A program made the position numbers and the translations under genes. The notes under the pieces are model-generated. The model did no database searches and was not told the DNA's origin. It saw nothing but the letters and a program-made list of their open reading frames with translations. From Microcoleus vaginatus_C (lineage in GTDB: Bacteria; Cyanobacteriota; Cyanobacteriia; Cyanobacteriales; Microcoleaceae): a stretch of DNA of 64,000 bases. The stretch is taken from the NCBI GenBank assembly GCA_040004035.1, contig JAMPLN010000020.1. One strand, written 5' to 3'. Numbering within the stretch: the first letter of the stretch is position 1; each line of letters opens with the position of its first letter. This document shows, piece after piece, positions 1-8,201 of the stretch.

Positions 1-79
1 CCATTTCATCTATTATCCCGGCTACTATTCCCAAGTGGTCTAAATTTACGATATTTATCCCCGATAATGGCTGGTTCAT
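1..79 (-). CDS. DUF4277 (IS1634/IS4-like) transposase, N-terminal fragment cut by window edge
   Basis: Only the first 26 codons are inside the window. Translation on the minus strand from the ATG at 77-79 gives a protein beginning MNQPLSGINIV and continuing NLDHLGIVAGIIDEM. That 'ldHLGivAGiiDE' block is the conserved start of the DUF4277 domain, found at the N-terminus of many cyanobacterial IS1634/IS4-like DDE transposases. The protein would normally run several hundred more residues to the left, so completeness cannot be judged. Identification rests on recognising this short block and no search was run. The palindrome at 122-162 lies just upstream of the gene, between it and the neighbouring DNA. 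Confidence 0.75.
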   Translation of the reverse strand, partial: MNQPLSGINIVNLDHLGIVAGIIDEM

Positions 80-121
80 GATTTTTAGAGTTGCTTTACT
101 GCAGAAATCTATTCTACACTA

Positions 122-162
122 AAAACTCCCAAACGATTGCACGGCAATCGTTTGGGAGTTTT
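122..162. terminator. Perfect 19-bp stem-loop at the edge of the transposase gene
   Basis: Positions 122-140 and 144-162 are exact reverse complements separated by the 3-base loop ACG at 141-143. The outer pairs are A4/T4, so on either strand it resembles a bidirectional intrinsic terminator. It lies 43 bases upstream of the transposase start. It may shield the insertion sequence from outside transcription, or belong to the terminal inverted repeat of the element. Which of the two cannot be settled from one copy. Confidence 0.6.
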
Positions 163-605
163 GTGTTTCCGAATTTATCTTCCTTTCCTTCTGCTTGAAT
201 ATCTGCGGAATGTGGGTTACTACTCAAACAAATACCGTAGACGGAGTACATTTGGCGTTGGTTGATATAGAGGGCATGGGGTCAATTATCTGGAACAATA
301 TAGTGAATCTGTGCAAGACTAAACGCAAGTTAGCTCGTGATAAACTTCGCTTTACTCAACAGGGTATAGGGGCAGAAATTCTGAGTCAGTCTAGTTCTTA
401 GACATCTTTGTTCCCTTCCCCAAATAAGTTGATTAATTGAAAGAATGAATTTCTTAAAAAAATTCGTCAATTTAACTTTCTTATGTTTCCGATTATGGGA
501 ACAAAAAGTGACCATAAAGCCCGAAAAATTAGGCAGGAATAAATTTTTAGGGCTGGGATTTTTCAAGCATTTCCAGTGCAGCGAGTCAGATGGGCGGAAT
601 GTGCG
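163..605. other. Intergenic, no supported gene
   Basis: Both strands were read. Plus-strand 195-401 is open for 68 codons and minus-strand 330-566 for 78 codons, but neither shows a family motif, a convincing ribosome-binding site or a plausible composition. The stretch may include the unseen boundary of the insertion sequence on the left. Confidence 0.4.
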
Positions 606-1913
606 CTAAAGAGCGCACAAAAACTGTCGCAGTTGGACACCGATCGCCTCCAGAGAAAAATGAGTTTCCACCCGAATGCGAGCGCGCTTGCCCAACTCCC
701 GCCCCCACGCCCGATCGTCCAAAAGCCGCCCGATCGCCCCTGCCAAAGCTGTTGCATCCTCACGGGGCACAACAATCCCGCCATCAGCTTCGCCCCCCTC
801 GAAAATATCCGGCACTCCAGGTGCGTCAGCAGCCACAACGGGCAACCCGCAAGCCATCGCCTCCAGCGGTGCCACCGGAAACCCCTCATGCCGAGAAGGC
901 AAAGTATAAACGTCAGCCGCCGAGAGGTACTGCCGCATCAAAGCGCGATCGCGCACGTATTCATTAATCCAGAGAATACCCGAAAGCTGCATCTGAGCGA
1001 GCTGCTGGCTCAATTCCTGGGCGTCGCTACCAGTCCCCACTAGCAACAGTCGCAAATCTCGGTCTGGGCGATCGCTGCATACCCGCTGCCAAGCTTCCAG
1101 CAAAATATCTAACCCCTTGCGGCGGATGTCAATCCGCCCGTGACAGGCGACGATTTCAGCATTACTGGGAAAACCCAGCAGTTGTCGAGCTTCCCCGCGC
1201 TCCATTGGCTGCCACAGCTCCAAATCCAGGGGGTTAAAAATGCGAGTAATCTTGGCATGAGGCACGCCATAGCGAGTTTGCACGCGCTCCACCTCGGTTT
1301 GGGAAGCAATAATTAAACCGGCGCTCGCTTTAAGGGCGATCGGGCGGGACAAGCCTTCCCAAGGACTAACCTGAAAATCGCCCCCCTGAAACGTGGCAAA
1401 AACAGGCAGCCCCATTTGCCACCCCAACCAAGTGCAAGCGTCGAAGCGCGGATACTCGTATTCTTGACAGAGAATCGCTTGGCAGTTTTCCCGTCGCAGT
1501 TCGCCCGCTAGCAACCCCAACGGTGTCGCCAGGTAAGGAGCCACGCTTTTCACCCCTGTCAACACCAGGCGGCGGATGCCTCGAACCTCTCCAAACATAT
1601 CCTGAACTGTCCACCCTTGAGGGTTGAGCATCTGACGGCGGACAGCTTGGTAGAGTTGAGGTGCCGGTAGGGCGCAGATTGTTGCTCCTGTGTCTTTGTG
1701 GGTGTAGCGCACGGGTTCCGTTACGCTAGCAGAAATGCAGAATAACACTGTCCGCACGCCCACCCGTCGCAGCGCTTCAATGTAGCCAAACATCCAGCCG
1801 CCCGTCATTTCGTTGCAGAAAGCTTCAAAGGAAACCCCGATGGTATCTAAAAAATCTTCGATTAAATCGCCCCAGTGCAGGAGAGCGATCGTGACTTCTG
1901 GTGTTCTACTCAT
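606..1913 (-). CDS. Glycosyltransferase family 4
   Basis: A 435-residue GT-B fold retaining glycosyltransferase. The N-terminal acceptor half (about 1-215) is followed by a C-terminal nucleotide-sugar half containing HGRIDIRRKGLD near residue 260 and the GT4 donor-binding motif EGFPVAPLE near 342-350 (E-x7-E). The fold has no DXD motif, as expected. It likely transfers one sugar during polysaccharide or glycolipid assembly at the cytoplasmic face of the membrane; donor and acceptor cannot be read. It is the last gene of the minus-strand glycan block, about 250 bases after the GT39 gene, with an eroded membrane-protein remnant between. ATG start at 1911-1913. Confidence 0.88.
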   Translation of the reverse strand: MSRTPEVTIALLHWGDLIEDFLDTIGVSFEAFCNEMTGGWMFGYIEALRRVGVRTVLFCISASVTEPVRYTHKDTGATICALPAPQLYQAVRRQMLNPQGWTVQDMFGEVRGIRRLVLTGVKSVAPYLATPLGLLAGELRRENCQAILCQEYEYPRFDACTWLGWQMGLPVFATFQGGDFQVSPWEGLSRPIALKASAGLIIASQTEVERVQTRYGVPHAKITRIFNPLDLELWQPMERGEARQLLGFPSNAEIVACHGRIDIRRKGLDILLEAWQRVCSDRPDRDLRLLLVGTGSDAQELSQQLAQMQLSGILWINEYVRDRALMRQYLSAADVYTLPSRHEGFPVAPLEAMACGLPVVAADAPGVPDIFEGGEADGGIVVPREDATALAGAIGRLLDDRAWGRELGKRARIRVETHFSLEAIGVQLRQFLCAL

Positions 1914-1950
1914 TGTTTACTGTTTTTCTAATTTTATTGACTAACGAATT

Positions 1951-2158
1951 CTAATCTCCTGACTGAGGTTGTTTGCGTTCGTAAAATCCTACCACCTCAG
2001 CTAAAGTGTAAAGCGGTCTTCGTCTTAGCAAATAAATCGGCACAGCCTGAGAAATTAAGGAAAATAGCGAGATCAAAACGATACTATTTTTAACATTTAA
2101 CAGAATTTTTTCTCACCAATAATTGTCAACACCATACCTAGGAAATAATTACCAATTA
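1951..2158 (-). pseudogene. Remnant of a multi-pass membrane protein (C-terminal end, frameshifted)
   Basis: The interval between the GT39 and GT4 genes reads as protein in two frames of the minus strand. The first part, directly after the GT39 stop, gives KVVIIGNYFLGMVLTIIGEK. A frameshift near 2105 leads to ILLNVKNSIVLISLFSLIS, then QAVPIYLLRRRPLYTLAEVV, then GFYERKQPQSGD, and the stop at 1951-1953. Two hydrophobic segments followed by a basic tail look like the end of an integral membrane protein, perhaps the membrane part of a glycan-assembly enzyme. No start codon or full domain remains. The family is not identified; the call rests on protein-like composition in the right place. Confidence 0.45.
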
Positions 2159-2166
2159 TCACTACT

Positions 2167-3729
2167 TTATAATTCAATGGAATTAGTCTGGCAGAAACCG
2201 TTGGTATGGAGCCAATTTAATTTATATTTATGTTCTAAATATTGTTTGACTTCAGGATCACAACTGACCACTATATCACCCTGCCTAAAACTATGCTTTG
2301 CCGGCAATACATTGATTTCATTGTTGTTAAAATGATTGTATTTTTTTGTATAAAATAGCAGATGAGCATTATATTCATCATTGTTAGCTACATAAAACTT
2401 TTTCAGTGTTGGTTGCTCTTGTTGCAGTTGCTTAAAGTACGAGCCGTACATTAGTTGTGGGTCATTTTTTTTGCTCCAATCATAGATCATGCCCTGATGC
2501 CTGTAAATTTTTAAGTACAACATATCAAGATAGGGCAATGAGAATAACCCAATTATCATTAAAGCTAAAAAAGCTATCTTTAAATTCTTATTGCTAATGC
2601 TATAGTAATTAGCGAGACTCTGCAAAAACTCGGCCACTCCTAAACCAATCAGTAAAGACATCATCGGATATAAAGGTGCATCATACCAAGGCAATTTCGT
2701 TTGAGCGCTAGAAATGATTAGCAAATAACAGATTATTTGTAAAGAAACAAATAAGCTAAGTTCTTTTAATTTTGCTTTAGTACTCATTTGAGTCAGAATA
2801 AAGCAAGCAGGCAAAAAATAAACCCAAGGAATAAATTTTGAGTTAAAAAGACCTTTGAGATAAAAAATAAATTCGCCTTTGTGGTTTTCCAATGATGATA
2901 AATATCGCCCTGTAACTTCAATTTGTAAAACAGTTTTAATGTAACCCGGATTAGAATAATTCCTCAATATATAATAACTAGACACTGCAAGTATAAAAAA
3001 TGTAGCTGCTAAATAAGTTTCTCGCGCAAATAAAATTTTTCTAAGTTTTCTTCGCCAAGCCGTATAAATTAAAATCCCCGGTAAGAACATCAATCCAGCG
3101 ATACTTTTAGTTAAAACTGCTAGGACTAAGGCAATAGTTGTTAGAACCAAATATAGATAGCGCTTTTTAGGTATATCACTATGCAAATAGCTAAAGTAGG
3201 ATAGTGAATAAATGACTATCCAAAGCACAAGCAGAGCATCGTAATCTCCTGTTCTGCCAACGTGCTCTCCTACAAATCCAATACTGGTGATTAAAACTAG
3301 AGCGCTGACCAGACCAATTTTAATATTTTGAAAATAGCTATTGCAGAATTTTAATAAAATGAAAGTCGTAGCTATCCCAGATATTGCCGAAGGAAATCGC
3401 ACGGCAAATTCGTTCACACCAAATATTTTCATGGAAGCTACAATCAACCAGATTAACAGGGGTGGTTTGGTATTCCACATATCGGGTTTTCCATCAAAAT
3501 GAGTCACTAAAAAATTACTATTAATGAGCATTTCGAGGGAATTTACAGCTAATCTCGATTCATCCCACATCCGAATTGTAGGCAAATGGAGACGAAACAA
3601 AAAGACACCATAGCTCAGGATAAACAAGATAACAATAGTGATTGATTGTTGATGCTCCAACAGCCAACAAATAAGGGAGGAAAGATGTTTGTTGAACCTT
3701 GCCTTAAGCTTAGTATTCATCAAGTTCAT
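2167..3729 (-). CDS. GT39-type (ArnT/PMT-like) integral membrane glycosyltransferase
   Basis: A multi-pass membrane protein with many hydrophobic segments. From the longer start, an early periplasmic loop holds WDESRLAVNSLEM (the D-E pair is the expected catalytic acid site of the ArnT/PMT family) and NTKPPLLIWL, the usual KPPL motif before the next helix. A soluble C-terminal part of about 100 residues follows the last helix. Enzymes of this group move sugars from polyprenyl-phosphate donors to lipids, glycans or proteins on the outer face of the cytoplasmic membrane. The frame is open to 3801, but that start is TTG and lies inside the methyltransferase gene. I prefer the ATG at 3727-3729 (protein beginning MNLMNTK, 520 aa). 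It follows the methyltransferase in the same operon. Confidence 0.8.
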   Translation of the reverse strand: MNLMNTKLKARFNKHLSSLICWLLEHQQSITIVILFILSYGVFLFRLHLPTIRMWDESRLAVNSLEMLINSNFLVTHFDGKPDMWNTKPPLLIWLIVASMKIFGVNEFAVRFPSAISGIATTFILLKFCNSYFQNIKIGLVSALVLITSIGFVGEHVGRTGDYDALLVLWIVIYSLSYFSYLHSDIPKKRYLYLVLTTIALVLAVLTKSIAGLMFLPGILIYTAWRRKLRKILFARETYLAATFFILAVSSYYILRNYSNPGYIKTVLQIEVTGRYLSSLENHKGEFIFYLKGLFNSKFIPWVYFLPACFILTQMSTKAKLKELSLFVSLQIICYLLIISSAQTKLPWYDAPLYPMMSLLIGLGVAEFLQSLANYYSISNKNLKIAFLALMIIGLFSLPYLDMLYLKIYRHQGMIYDWSKKNDPQLMYGSYFKQLQQEQPTLKKFYVANNDEYNAHLLFYTKKYNHFNNNEINVLPAKHSFRQGDIVVSCDPEVKQYLEHKYKLNWLHTNGFCQTNSIEL

Positions 3730-3782
3730 AAATTTTATAAATTTTATTGTTGTTGCTTGATTGTTGAAGCATGGATAATTAA

Positions 3783-4553
3783 TTAGGCTGGCTTTTGCCA
3801 AGCGTATGCAGTTTCCGTCCCCAATGATTCAGGTTTATGCAGCCAATAACTCACCCAGGTTAAAGGACTCAGTGCAGTACAAAAAAATAGGCGCTTGAGA
3901 GGAGATAAACGGGAGAAAGCAACATCATGACAAATTACCGTCAATGGATTAATAAAAGTCGCAGAGCTTTGGCAAGGAAAACCAATTAATGCGGTCAGTT
4001 CATCGAGCGTATATCCACGCCGGACATGACCCCATTCTGCCATCACCTCCGCTTCCGGTGGGCAAAGTGGTTTCATAAATCCATAGTAGGGAAACCGCCA
4101 ATTTTCATTGGGAGTGCTCACTAATAAAAATCCCTTGGGTTTGAGCACTCGCAGCGCTTCTGATATTGCTTTTTGATGGTCGGGAACGTGCTCGATCACG
4201 TCAAACATCGTTACTATATCAAATGATTCATTTTCAAAGGGTAAATTCGTGGCATCACCGCAGATAAAGCGGACTTTTTCTTGTTGGTTACAAGGGGCAT
4301 TTGCATATTTAGGATCGAGGTCAATGTTGGTAATCTGTGATTGCGGATAGAGTAAAGCGGTCAAGCCGCCTTGACCGCCTCCGACTTCTAATACTTCTTT
4401 ACAGGGAACGTCAGGGGCAATTCGGTAAATTGCTCGCATCTTTTCCCGATAAAAGAATCCTTGAGTCAAACCATGAGGAAACGGGTTGCGGGATAAAAAA
4501 CGACCCAAATTTTCTTTATTTCCTATTGTCTCTGACTGATGAATTGCTACCAT
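3783..4553 (-). CDS. Class I SAM-dependent methyltransferase
   Basis: A 256-residue Rossmann-fold methyltransferase. Motif I (VLEVGGGQGG, 54-63) binds S-adenosylmethionine and is followed by the acidic ITNIDLD strand. A GDATNLPF segment leads to FDIVTMFDVIEHVPDH, the typical post-motif region of Methyltransf_11/25 enzymes. The substrate is unknown; its place between glycosyltransferases suggests methylation of a sugar residue or lipid carrier of the same glycan. The ATG is at 4551-4553. The next upstream gene (GT2) ends 43 bases away on the same strand, consistent with one transcription unit. Confidence 0.85.
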   Translation of the reverse strand: MVAIHQSETIGNKENLGRFLSRNPFPHGLTQGFFYREKMRAIYRIAPDVPCKEVLEVGGGQGGLTALLYPQSQITNIDLDPKYANAPCNQQEKVRFICGDATNLPFENESFDIVTMFDVIEHVPDHQKAISEALRVLKPKGFLLVSTPNENWRFPYYGFMKPLCPPEAEVMAEWGHVRRGYTLDELTALIGFPCQSSATFINPLTVICHDVAFSRLSPLKRLFFCTALSPLTWVSYWLHKPESLGTETAYAWQKPA

Positions 4554-4596
4554 TGTTTTTTTCCTATAACTCCAAAAATTACTAATTTTTCTGAGT

Positions 4597-5874
4597 CTAA
4601 TTTTTGTTACTCTGATTCTGGATATAAAATTGTACTCCAGCCAAACAGCCTAACACCTCAGAAAAGAGAGTTTTATTGACCCCTCTAAACCCTGTTAACA
4701 CTCCTATGATGAATCGCTTGACATAATATCTAGGCAAAGCGATGAAAACGCGACGCAAGTTGCCCCAGTGTTTGTACCTTTCAAACTGCACAAAAAGCGC
4801 TGCGATATGTCCGCGCATATAGTGATACATTTGGTGTTTTAAGCTATCCAAATCGCCTCGGTGGTAGTGGTAAACGACCGCTGTTGGTTCATAGCGACAA
4901 AACCCGCCTTCGGCAAGCACTCTATACCACATTTCTGAGTCTTCACTACACCCAGAAGCGCCTGCTCCCAACCGTTCGTCAAAGTATCCAATTTTATCAA
5001 AAAGTTCGCGCCGAAACGCCATATTTGCCCCTGCACCAATGCGCCAAACGGGGACCGCTAAGGGCTTCATTTCATCAAAAAATTGAGTATCAAAGGTTGT
5101 AGGGCGGTATCCCCATCCGAAGCCAGTATGACCTTTTTGGAAGATCAATTGGGCTTCATTTTCGAGTTCTGCAGGTAGAATAAGTCCGGTCATGGCGATG
5201 ACGCGATCGCCCTGGAAACTTTGGGCAATTCTGGCAATCCAATCAGGATGAACAATCACATCATCATCAGTAAAAGCAATTATATTTCCTGTACTGTGAT
5301 CGATGCCAGTATTGCGGGCCACGCTCAAACCAGGGCGAGGTTCTAAGACATATTTAACCTCTGGTATTTTGGCAACTAATTGCTGCGTAGCGTCTGAACT
5401 GGGAGCATTATCAACAACAATAATTTCGTGGGGAAGATGGGATAACTTTTGGAAGGATTGCAAACATCGCTCTAATTGTTCTGGTCGATTTCGAGTACAT
5501 ATCACAACAGAAACAGTTTCACTATTTAAGTGTGAAAAGTGTTGCTCAAGCTTCGCAAGGGGTTGTTCCAAAGCCATTAGAGCTTGGAACTCAGGGGGGC
5601 GATCGCGCGCCGGATTCTTGGAAATAACTGGCAAAGCTGCTTTAAAACCTTGCTCTAACAAATGGCTACCGATGGTAGGAGTAATTGCTTGTACCGCTAA
5701 ATTAGTCAATTCTGTTGCTGACATTGGCAACTGAGCGGCTAAAATCTCCTGTTGACCAAGGGGTATATTATGCCACCAAAACACCGTGTAAATGCCCCCA
5801 TAACCAGGCATTAAAGGCAAGTCAGGAATGGATTTACTTAGCTCTACGTTAATAACTTTCCAGGGGTTGCTCAC
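4597..5874 (-). CDS. Family 2 glycosyltransferase with extra N-terminal domain
   Basis: 425 residues. An N-terminal region of about 120 residues of no recognised family precedes a GT-A fold GT2 domain starting VVICTRNRPEQL (about 124-135). The nucleotide-sugar/metal site is FTDDDV with DDD at 203-205. The acceptor-side block GAGANMAFRREL and an acidic SEDSEMWYRVL segment follow; the E-D pair is the likely catalytic base region. An amphipathic or weakly hydrophobic tail may touch the membrane. Its closest local relative is the GT2 at 6957-8180, which has the same layout. The start is GTG at 5872-5874 with GAGG about 9 bases upstream. It is in the glycan operon, 38 bases after the preceding GT2 gene. 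Confidence 0.87.
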   Translation of the reverse strand: MSNPWKVINVELSKSIPDLPLMPGYGGIYTVFWWHNIPLGQQEILAAQLPMSATELTNLAVQAITPTIGSHLLEQGFKAALPVISKNPARDRPPEFQALMALEQPLAKLEQHFSHLNSETVSVVICTRNRPEQLERCLQSFQKLSHLPHEIIVVDNAPSSDATQQLVAKIPEVKYVLEPRPGLSVARNTGIDHSTGNIIAFTDDDVIVHPDWIARIAQSFQGDRVIAMTGLILPAELENEAQLIFQKGHTGFGWGYRPTTFDTQFFDEMKPLAVPVWRIGAGANMAFRRELFDKIGYFDERLGAGASGCSEDSEMWYRVLAEGGFCRYEPTAVVYHYHRGDLDSLKHQMYHYMRGHIAALFVQFERYKHWGNLRRVFIALPRYYVKRFIIGVLTGFRGVNKTLFSEVLGCLAGVQFYIQNQSNKN

Positions 5875-5912
5875 AGAAATTACCTCAAAGTAGCAATAGA
5901 TTTATCGGGTGG

Positions 5913-6896
5913 CTAAGCGACTAATTTGGCCCGACCCAATAACTCTCGGCGTTCCTCCGGGTTCATGCGGATCATCCGGTTAATTCCCGCCCACTTACCC
6001 CGCACAAAACTTTTGTTAATCTCCACTTCCGCCGGATTCATTCGCCCCAAAGCCGCTCTTAAAGATTGAAATACGATATTTTGGGAAGCTTTCACCCCAT
6101 CCCCCATAAATTTCAACAACCAATCTTGATAAGAACCCGACCAGAGAAGAGAATCGCCCAAAACTTGAGAGGTTCCTAAACCGTAGTTAATATCTATCAA
6201 GTATTTTTGAGTGGTACGCCTAGCCGGAATAAAGTGTTTTAACTGGCAATCAGGAGTGTACCACAGGTCGTATCCCGCTCCATAAATCCGTAAAGCTATT
6301 TCTACATCTCCCCCAGATATGAGCTTGGTGCCGATGCGATCGTGAAGCAGGGGTTTATCAATCCAACCCGTATGAGCGAGGGCTCCTCTATTCAACACTA
6401 ATCCTGCTCCCACGAGACAAGATTTTTTTTGGGGTTCTGTGCCGTGTTCTTGTTGTGCGAAGGAGTAACCATAATTCAATACATATTTAGGCGGTGGAGT
6501 TTCCCAATCTAAAATCACTCGACCACCAAAAGCGCCGCAGTCAGGATGAGTGGCAGCAAATTTAACAGCTTGATCCACCCAATCTTCTGCCAGGAAGCAA
6601 TCGTCATCTACGAAAGCAATCCAATCAGCCGTTGTATTTTGAACCCCGTAGTGGCGGGCATAGGTTAATCCTTGCTTTGTTTCTGAGCCTGTAGAAAGAT
6701 AGGGAATTGTTCCCGACACTCGATGTTTTTCGACAACTTCCTGCGTGTTATCCGTGCAGTTATTATCGACAACTAACACCTTCCACTCTAACTCAGGCGA
6801 GACTTGCTGTTGGGCAAGGGCCGATAGAGCTTTGTTTAGAAGAGGAGCATTGTTATAAGTACAGATGACGATATCAATGGGCGGAAGCTTATTCAT
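5913..6896 (-). CDS. Family 2 glycosyltransferase
   Basis: 327 residues, a GT2 domain almost from the first residue: DIVICTYNNAPLL (8-20), VLVVDNNCTDNTQ around 40-52, and the DXD-type site FVDDDC with DDD at 97-99. LISGGDVEIALRIYGAGYDL is the usual acidic acceptor/base region. It lacks the N-terminal extension of its two neighbours. It likely adds a sugar to a lipid-linked intermediate in the cytoplasm. Specificity cannot be inferred. ATG at 6894-6896. Confidence 0.87.
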   Translation of the reverse strand: MNKLPPIDIVICTYNNAPLLNKALSALAQQQVSPELEWKVLVVDNNCTDNTQEVVEKHRVSGTIPYLSTGSETKQGLTYARHYGVQNTTADWIAFVDDDCFLAEDWVDQAVKFAATHPDCGAFGGRVILDWETPPPKYVLNYGYSFAQQEHGTEPQKKSCLVGAGLVLNRGALAHTGWIDKPLLHDRIGTKLISGGDVEIALRIYGAGYDLWYTPDCQLKHFIPARRTTQKYLIDINYGLGTSQVLGDSLLWSGSYQDWLLKFMGDGVKASQNIVFQSLRAALGRMNPAEVEINKSFVRGKWAGINRMIRMNPEERRELLGRAKLVA

Positions 6897-6956
6897 ATTT
6901 AATTGTCGTTTCCTGCATTGAACGAGAAATAGATTTCTGAAACCAATCTCCTTTTT

Positions 6957-8180
6957 TTAGGCAAATTGCCGCCGAATCTGCTCGATACGTTTTAAAGAAC
7001 GCGGGTACTCGCCAAAAAGCCCTACGATACCACCCCACATTTCAGCTAAAATCATCGTTGGGGGCAAAGGATGACAGCCCCTAATACTCTTTTGCAATTC
7101 ATCTAACTGATAGCCAATCCACCAAGCGATCAGCCGGATTAGCTGTGATCTCTTGGCAGGATCTGTCTGATAGGATTTTACCACAAAAGCCATAAAACCT
7201 AACCCCCAAGTCCAATACTGGCGACGCAGTTTTTCATATTCCCGGCGGTGTTGGTGAAACACCAGATAGCGAGGTTCATAGACGAGGGGATAGCCAGCGC
7301 GAACGACTCGATAAAAAATATCTAAATCGCCACCGCCAGGGAGGGGCGCACCTGTATCGAGTGCATCATCAAATCCCCCTATTTTCAGTAAAACATCGCG
7401 GCGAAACGCCATATTGCAGCCCGCTCCAAATATGCCTGCACCACAGGGGTATAACGGATTGTAAGGCAAGATTTTGCCATAACGAATTTTCTCAAATCCG
7501 CGCCGAAAACCGCCCCGACTTTCAAATAAAATTTGGGCTTCAGTGGCTAACTCATAAGGTAGCACTAACCCTGTAAAACCTCCCGCATCGGGATTTTCTG
7601 CCCAAGCTTCCCTCAATCCTTTTAGCCATTGGCGATCGGGCGTGACATCATCATCGAGAAAAGCTAATATCTCCCCAGTTGCTTCCTGCAAGGCGCGATT
7701 GCGAGCGAAGTCTAAACCGGGTTTTGGTTCCCGGGCATAGCGAACTCCTGGTAGAGAGTCTACCAATTCTTTTGTTTTTTCATTAGAAGGTGCATTGTCA
7801 ATGACTAACACTTCAAAGTTAAGGTTTTCACCTAAAATAGGTGTTTGCAACTTGAGTAAATGTTGCAGGCACCGCGCCAGGTTTTCCGGTCTGTCTTTCG
7901 TACAAATTGCCACTGTCAGCGAGGGAAATAGATCGCCATTTTCGGCAGGATTTAACTCTTCTATAATCGCTTCCTGAAGTAACTTAGCGCCGACTTTCCC
8001 CTCGATCATTTTAGCTAAATCTTCAGGAGAAAGGACGCTCTTTGGAGGAAGAGGCTGCATGATCAAACCAACCGCTTTATCTTTTCGCCGCACCACTAAG
8101 GCAATTCCTGTATCTTCCTCAGAAATTGTCAGAGTGGGAAGGGGCTGTGTCACTTCAATGTCAATAATCGGATAAGGCAT
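6957..8180 (-). CDS. Family 2 glycosyltransferase with extra N-terminal domain
   Basis: 407 residues with the same two-part layout as the GT2 at 4597-5874: about 85 N-terminal residues of unknown fold, then a GT2 domain beginning SLTVAICTKDRPENL (87-101). The metal/nucleotide-sugar site is AFLDDDVTPD with DDD at 176-178. GAGCNMAFRRDVL and PLPGGGDLDIFYRV follow as the acceptor-side and acidic catalytic segments. The two proteins are paralogues, probably adding successive sugars. ATG at 8178-8180, 21 bases after the stop of the ABC exporter gene, so co-transcribed with it. Confidence 0.87.
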   Translation of the reverse strand: MPYPIIDIEVTQPLPTLTISEEDTGIALVVRRKDKAVGLIMQPLPPKSVLSPEDLAKMIEGKVGAKLLQEAIIEELNPAENGDLFPSLTVAICTKDRPENLARCLQHLLKLQTPILGENLNFEVLVIDNAPSNEKTKELVDSLPGVRYAREPKPGLDFARNRALQEATGEILAFLDDDVTPDRQWLKGLREAWAENPDAGGFTGLVLPYELATEAQILFESRGGFRRGFEKIRYGKILPYNPLYPCGAGIFGAGCNMAFRRDVLLKIGGFDDALDTGAPLPGGGDLDIFYRVVRAGYPLVYEPRYLVFHQHRREYEKLRRQYWTWGLGFMAFVVKSYQTDPAKRSQLIRLIAWWIGYQLDELQKSIRGCHPLPPTMILAEMWGGIVGLFGEYPRSLKRIEQIRRQFA

Positions 8181-8201
8181 AAGTGATTCACCAAATTTCT
8201 A

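Noticed and set aside
563..1043. Long overlapping open frames on the plus strand opposite the GT4 gene
   Set aside because: They are antisense shadows of a clear GT4 gene, Arg/Pro-rich with no motif.
3730..3801. Longer N-terminus of the GT39 protein starting at TTG 3801
   Set aside because: TTG within the preceding gene, no ribosome-binding site; the ATG at 3729 gives a normal N-terminus.
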